Shown here in pieces: positions 5,406 through 7,217 of a stretch of 7,217 nt of DNA. The stretch's first letter is position 1. The number at the start of each line of letters is the position of its first letter. Source of the DNA: Clostridia bacterium. GTDB taxonomy: Bacteria > Bacillota > Clostridia > TANB77 > CAG-508. The position numbers and the translations under genes were made by a program. The stretch lies in contig CAADYC010000093.1 of NCBI GenBank assembly GCA_900753165.1, positions 1 through 7,217 of the forward strand, written 5' to 3'. The notes beneath the pieces are model-generated. The model was not told where the DNA came from. It did not search any database and saw only the letters and a program-made list of their open reading frames with translations.

Positions 5406-6839
5406 ATGAAACAATTAAGAAAAACAAAAATAGTTGGAACAATAGGACCAGCAAGTGAAAACAAATTAGAAGAATTATTTAATGCAGGTCTAAATGTAAC
5501 AAGAGTTAACTATTCTCATGGAAGCTGGGATGAGCAATCTGAAAAAACAGAAAGCATAATCAAATTAAGAAAAGAATTAGACATACCAGTAGCATTATTA
5601 TTAGATATGAAAGGTCCTGAAATAAGAACAGGAATGCTATACACAGGAAAAAATAAAAAAATCGAATTAAAAGACGGACAAAAATTCACATTATTCAATG
5701 AAGATATTGAAGGAAACGAAGAAGGAGTTTCTGTAACATACAAAGAATTATATAAAGACGTACAACCAGGTACAAAAATATTAATCGATGATGGAGCAAT
5801 TGAATTAAAAGTTGGCGAAGTTTCTGGAAAAGATATAATTTGTACAGTAGTTCATGGAAATGGATTAGGAAGTAGAAAAACAATGAACTTACCTGGAACA
5901 GTAATCAGATTACCAGGTTTAGCTGAAAAAGATATTGCTGACTTAAAAACAGCTTGTGAACATGATTATGACTTTGTTGCAATTTCATTTGCAAGAAACT
6001 TAGATGATGTTAGACAAGTAAGAAAAGTATTAGATGAAAATGGTGGAAAAGACATCCAAATAATAACAAAAATAGAAAATGTTGAAGGTATATCAAACTT
6101 AGACAACATCTTATTAGAAGCAGATGCTCAAATGATTGCCAGAGGAGATATGGCTACAGAAACAGACTTTACAGAACCACCTGTAATTCAAAAAAGAATA
6201 ATAAAAACATCTAACAAACTTTGTAAACCAGCTATAACAGCTACACAAATGTTAGAATCAATGACACATCAACCATTACCAACAAGAGCAGAAGCAAGTG
6301 ACGTTGCAAACGCTATCTATGATAGAACAAGTGCAATAATGTTATCTGGAGAATGTGCTCAAGGTGATTACCCAGTTGAATGTGTTCAAACAATGGTTAA
6401 AATAGCCAACAGAGTAGAACCAGAAATCAATTACTGGAAAAGATTTAAAGAAAATGATAATATGGATTTATCAGATTTCGAAACAAAAGTTGCATATTCA
6501 ACATGTGTTACAGCAATGAACATGGAAGCAGATGCAATTGTATGCTACACAAATTCAGGAAATTCTGCAAGAAAATTAGCTGGACTTGGAGCTGGATGCC
6601 CAATCTTAGCTATAACAGATAACAGAAAAACATTTAACCAATTAGCATTAGCTTGGAATGTAACACCAGTATTTGTTGAAAAAACTGAAAATATTGATAC
6701 AACTCTTGAAAATGGAATTAAAAAATTACAAGATAAAGGTATCTTAGAAAAAGGTGATACAATTGTAATTTCAGGTGGACCAAGTATTTTAGCAAATGCA
6801 GAAGAAAGCAAAGTAGTTGCAAGTGTTGCAAAAATCTAG
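5406..6839 (+). CDS. pyk: Pyruvate kinase
   Basis: Transfers phosphate from phosphoenolpyruvate to ADP, giving pyruvate and ATP (last step of glycolysis, cytosolic, normally a tetramer). It has 477 residues, the classic length, without the extra C-terminal PEP-utiliser-like domain of Bacillus enzymes. Seen in order: KIVGTIGPAS (8-17), substrate Arg33 with N-Y-S-H-G (35-39), D-M-K-G-P-E-I-R-T-G (67-76), B domain about 77-170, the active-site signature IITKIENVEG (219-228) with Lys222 and metal ligand Glu224, ARGD (245-248) with metal ligand Asp248, TATQMLESM (278-286) and RAEASDVANAI (294-304), then the C-terminal allosteric domain from about 360. Catalytic residues are intact. Unusual positions: ARGDMATE where most enzymes have ARGDLGVE, YDRTSAIMLSGE for the common FDGTDAVMLSGE, and Met68 in place of the usual Thr before Lys69. 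Glu72 predicts a K+-dependent enzyme. The gene has its own promoter and terminator. Confidence 0.97.
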   Translation: MKQLRKTKIVGTIGPASENKLEELFNAGLNVTRVNYSHGSWDEQSEKTESIIKLRKELDIPVALLLDMKGPEIRTGMLYTGKNKKIELKDGQKFTLFNEDIEGNEEGVSVTYKELYKDVQPGTKILIDDGAIELKVGEVSGKDIICTVVHGNGLGSRKTMNLPGTVIRLPGLAEKDIADLKTACEHDYDFVAISFARNLDDVRQVRKVLDENGGKDIQIITKIENVEGISNLDNILLEADAQMIARGDMATETDFTEPPVIQKRIIKTSNKLCKPAITATQMLESMTHQPLPTRAEASDVANAIYDRTSAIMLSGECAQGDYPVECVQTMVKIANRVEPEINYWKRFKENDNMDLSDFETKVAYSTCVTAMNMEADAIVCYTNSGNSARKLAGLGAGCPILAITDNRKTFNQLALAWNVTPVFVEKTENIDTTLENGIKKLQDKGILEKGDTIVISGGPSILANAEESKVVASVAKI

Positions 6840-6857
6840 TTTATATTATATAAAACA

Positions 6858-6896
6858 AAAAAGCTAGTAGAAATAAATCTACTGGCTTTTTATTTT
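6858..6896. terminator. Bidirectional terminator between pyk and cotJC
   Basis: The stem 6858-6871 (AAAAAGCTAGTAGA) pairs with 6878-6891 (TCTACTGGCTTTTT), 14 bp with one G-U pair on the plus strand, around the loop AATAAA. It is followed by more T to 6897. On the minus strand it is followed by TTTTTTGTTTT, so it should also end the convergent cotJC transcript, whose stop is only 18 bases away. Confidence 0.9.
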
Positions 6897-6914
6897 TGAC
6901 TTTAAAATTAACTT

Positions 6915-7217
6915 TTAATCACAATTTTTCATATTATTCATATAAAATTTCTTTTCTGCCAATTTATCTTGAACACCTCTTAAAGCCTCACCAAATCTTT
7001 GGAAATGAACAACTTCTCTTTCTCTTAAATATCTTAATGGATCAATAACATCTGGGTTATCTCTACATAAATCAATCAATTTCTCATAAGTTGCACGAGC
7101 TTTTTGTTCTGCAGCCAAATCTTCTTGCAAGTTTGCAATTGGGTCACCTTTACATGCAATATATGCTGCTGTAAATGGAGCGCCTGCTGCTGATTGTGGA
7201 TATACATCAACACCATG
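6915..7217 (-). CDS. cotJC: Spore coat protein CotJC / manganese catalase family, N-terminus outside window
   Basis: The C-terminal 100 residues of a protein whose frame runs off the right edge; the start lies beyond base 7217. A TTG at 7130 is internal, because the frame stays open upstream with clear family sequence (H-G-V-D-V-Y-P-Q-S-A-A-G, then G-D-P-I-A-N). Family landmarks: EDLAAEQKARATYEKLIDL and LREREVVHFQRFGEAL, with Glu and His residues placed as in the four-helix di-manganese site of manganese catalases. In Bacillus subtilis CotJC is an inner-coat protein of about 190 residues made in the mother cell with CotJA and CotJB. Related clostridial proteins are believed to detoxify peroxide in the spore coat. 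cotJA and cotJB would be expected just outside the right edge. It is convergent with pyk. A vegetative manganese catalase is possible but less likely at this length and motif set. Confidence 0.88.
   Translation of the reverse strand, partial: HGVDVYPQSAAGAPFTAAYIACKGDPIANLQEDLAAEQKARATYEKLIDLCRDNPDVIDPLRYLREREVVHFQRFGEALRGVQDKLAEKKFYMNNMKNCD

Noticed and set aside
5516..6811. Minus-strand open frames inside pyk
   Set aside because: Antisense shadows of a fully conserved pyruvate kinase.
6915..7130. A complete 71-residue protein starting at TTG 7130
   Set aside because: The frame remains open and family-like to the window edge, so this is the C-terminal part of a longer gene.

Overview
The window is about 7.2 kb of very AT-rich DNA with strong Shine-Dalgarno sites. 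It has the look of a low-GC, spore-forming Firmicute of the class Clostridia, probably an anaerobic gut lineage. The evidence is codon choice (AAA, ATA, AGA and TTA dominate), a manganese-catalase-type spore coat protein (CotJC family), a tiny Cys/Gly-rich membrane peptide of the kind seen in spore formers, and clostridial-looking metabolic enzymes. Species cannot be named from the sequence.

Layout. (1) 1-834, +: 3' part of a membrane-anchored protein of unknown function; the reading frame is open to the left edge and carries an N-terminal transmembrane anchor. (2) 893-2635, +: AMP-forming long-chain acyl-CoA synthetase, ended by a hairpin that overlaps its stop codon. (3) 2636-3137: intergenic, but busy. 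It holds two back-to-back terminators, a 38-residue Cys/Gly-rich gene on the minus strand with a good ribosome site, a possible sporulation promoter for it, a 75-bp MITE-like inverted repeat flanked by 8-bp direct repeats, and the pgi promoter. (4) 3138-4445, +: glucose-6-phosphate isomerase. (5) 4553-5275, +: acyl-ACP thioesterase. (6) 5406-6839, +: pyruvate kinase with its own extended -10 promoter. (7) 6915-7217, -: C-terminal part of a CotJC/manganese catalase protein, convergent with pyk and sharing a bidirectional terminator.

How the genes fit together. Two glycolytic enzymes (steps 2 and 10) alternate with two fatty-acid enzymes that do opposite jobs: the thioesterase releases free fatty acid from acyl-ACP, and the ligase re-activates free fatty acid. 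pgi and pyk have visible promoters, and acs, pgi and pyk are followed by hairpins, so these look like mostly separate transcription units rather than one operon. Two genes (the small peptide and cotJC) point to sporulation.

The most interesting content is not in the large genes. A family of short palindromic repeats (GGGATT arms with a GGGGAC-type core) sits at the 3' end of three consecutive plus-strand genes. In pgi it supplies the last two codons and the stop. The MITE-like element lies between two divergent promoters. No new defence or biosynthetic system was found; most of the window is ordinary core metabolism.
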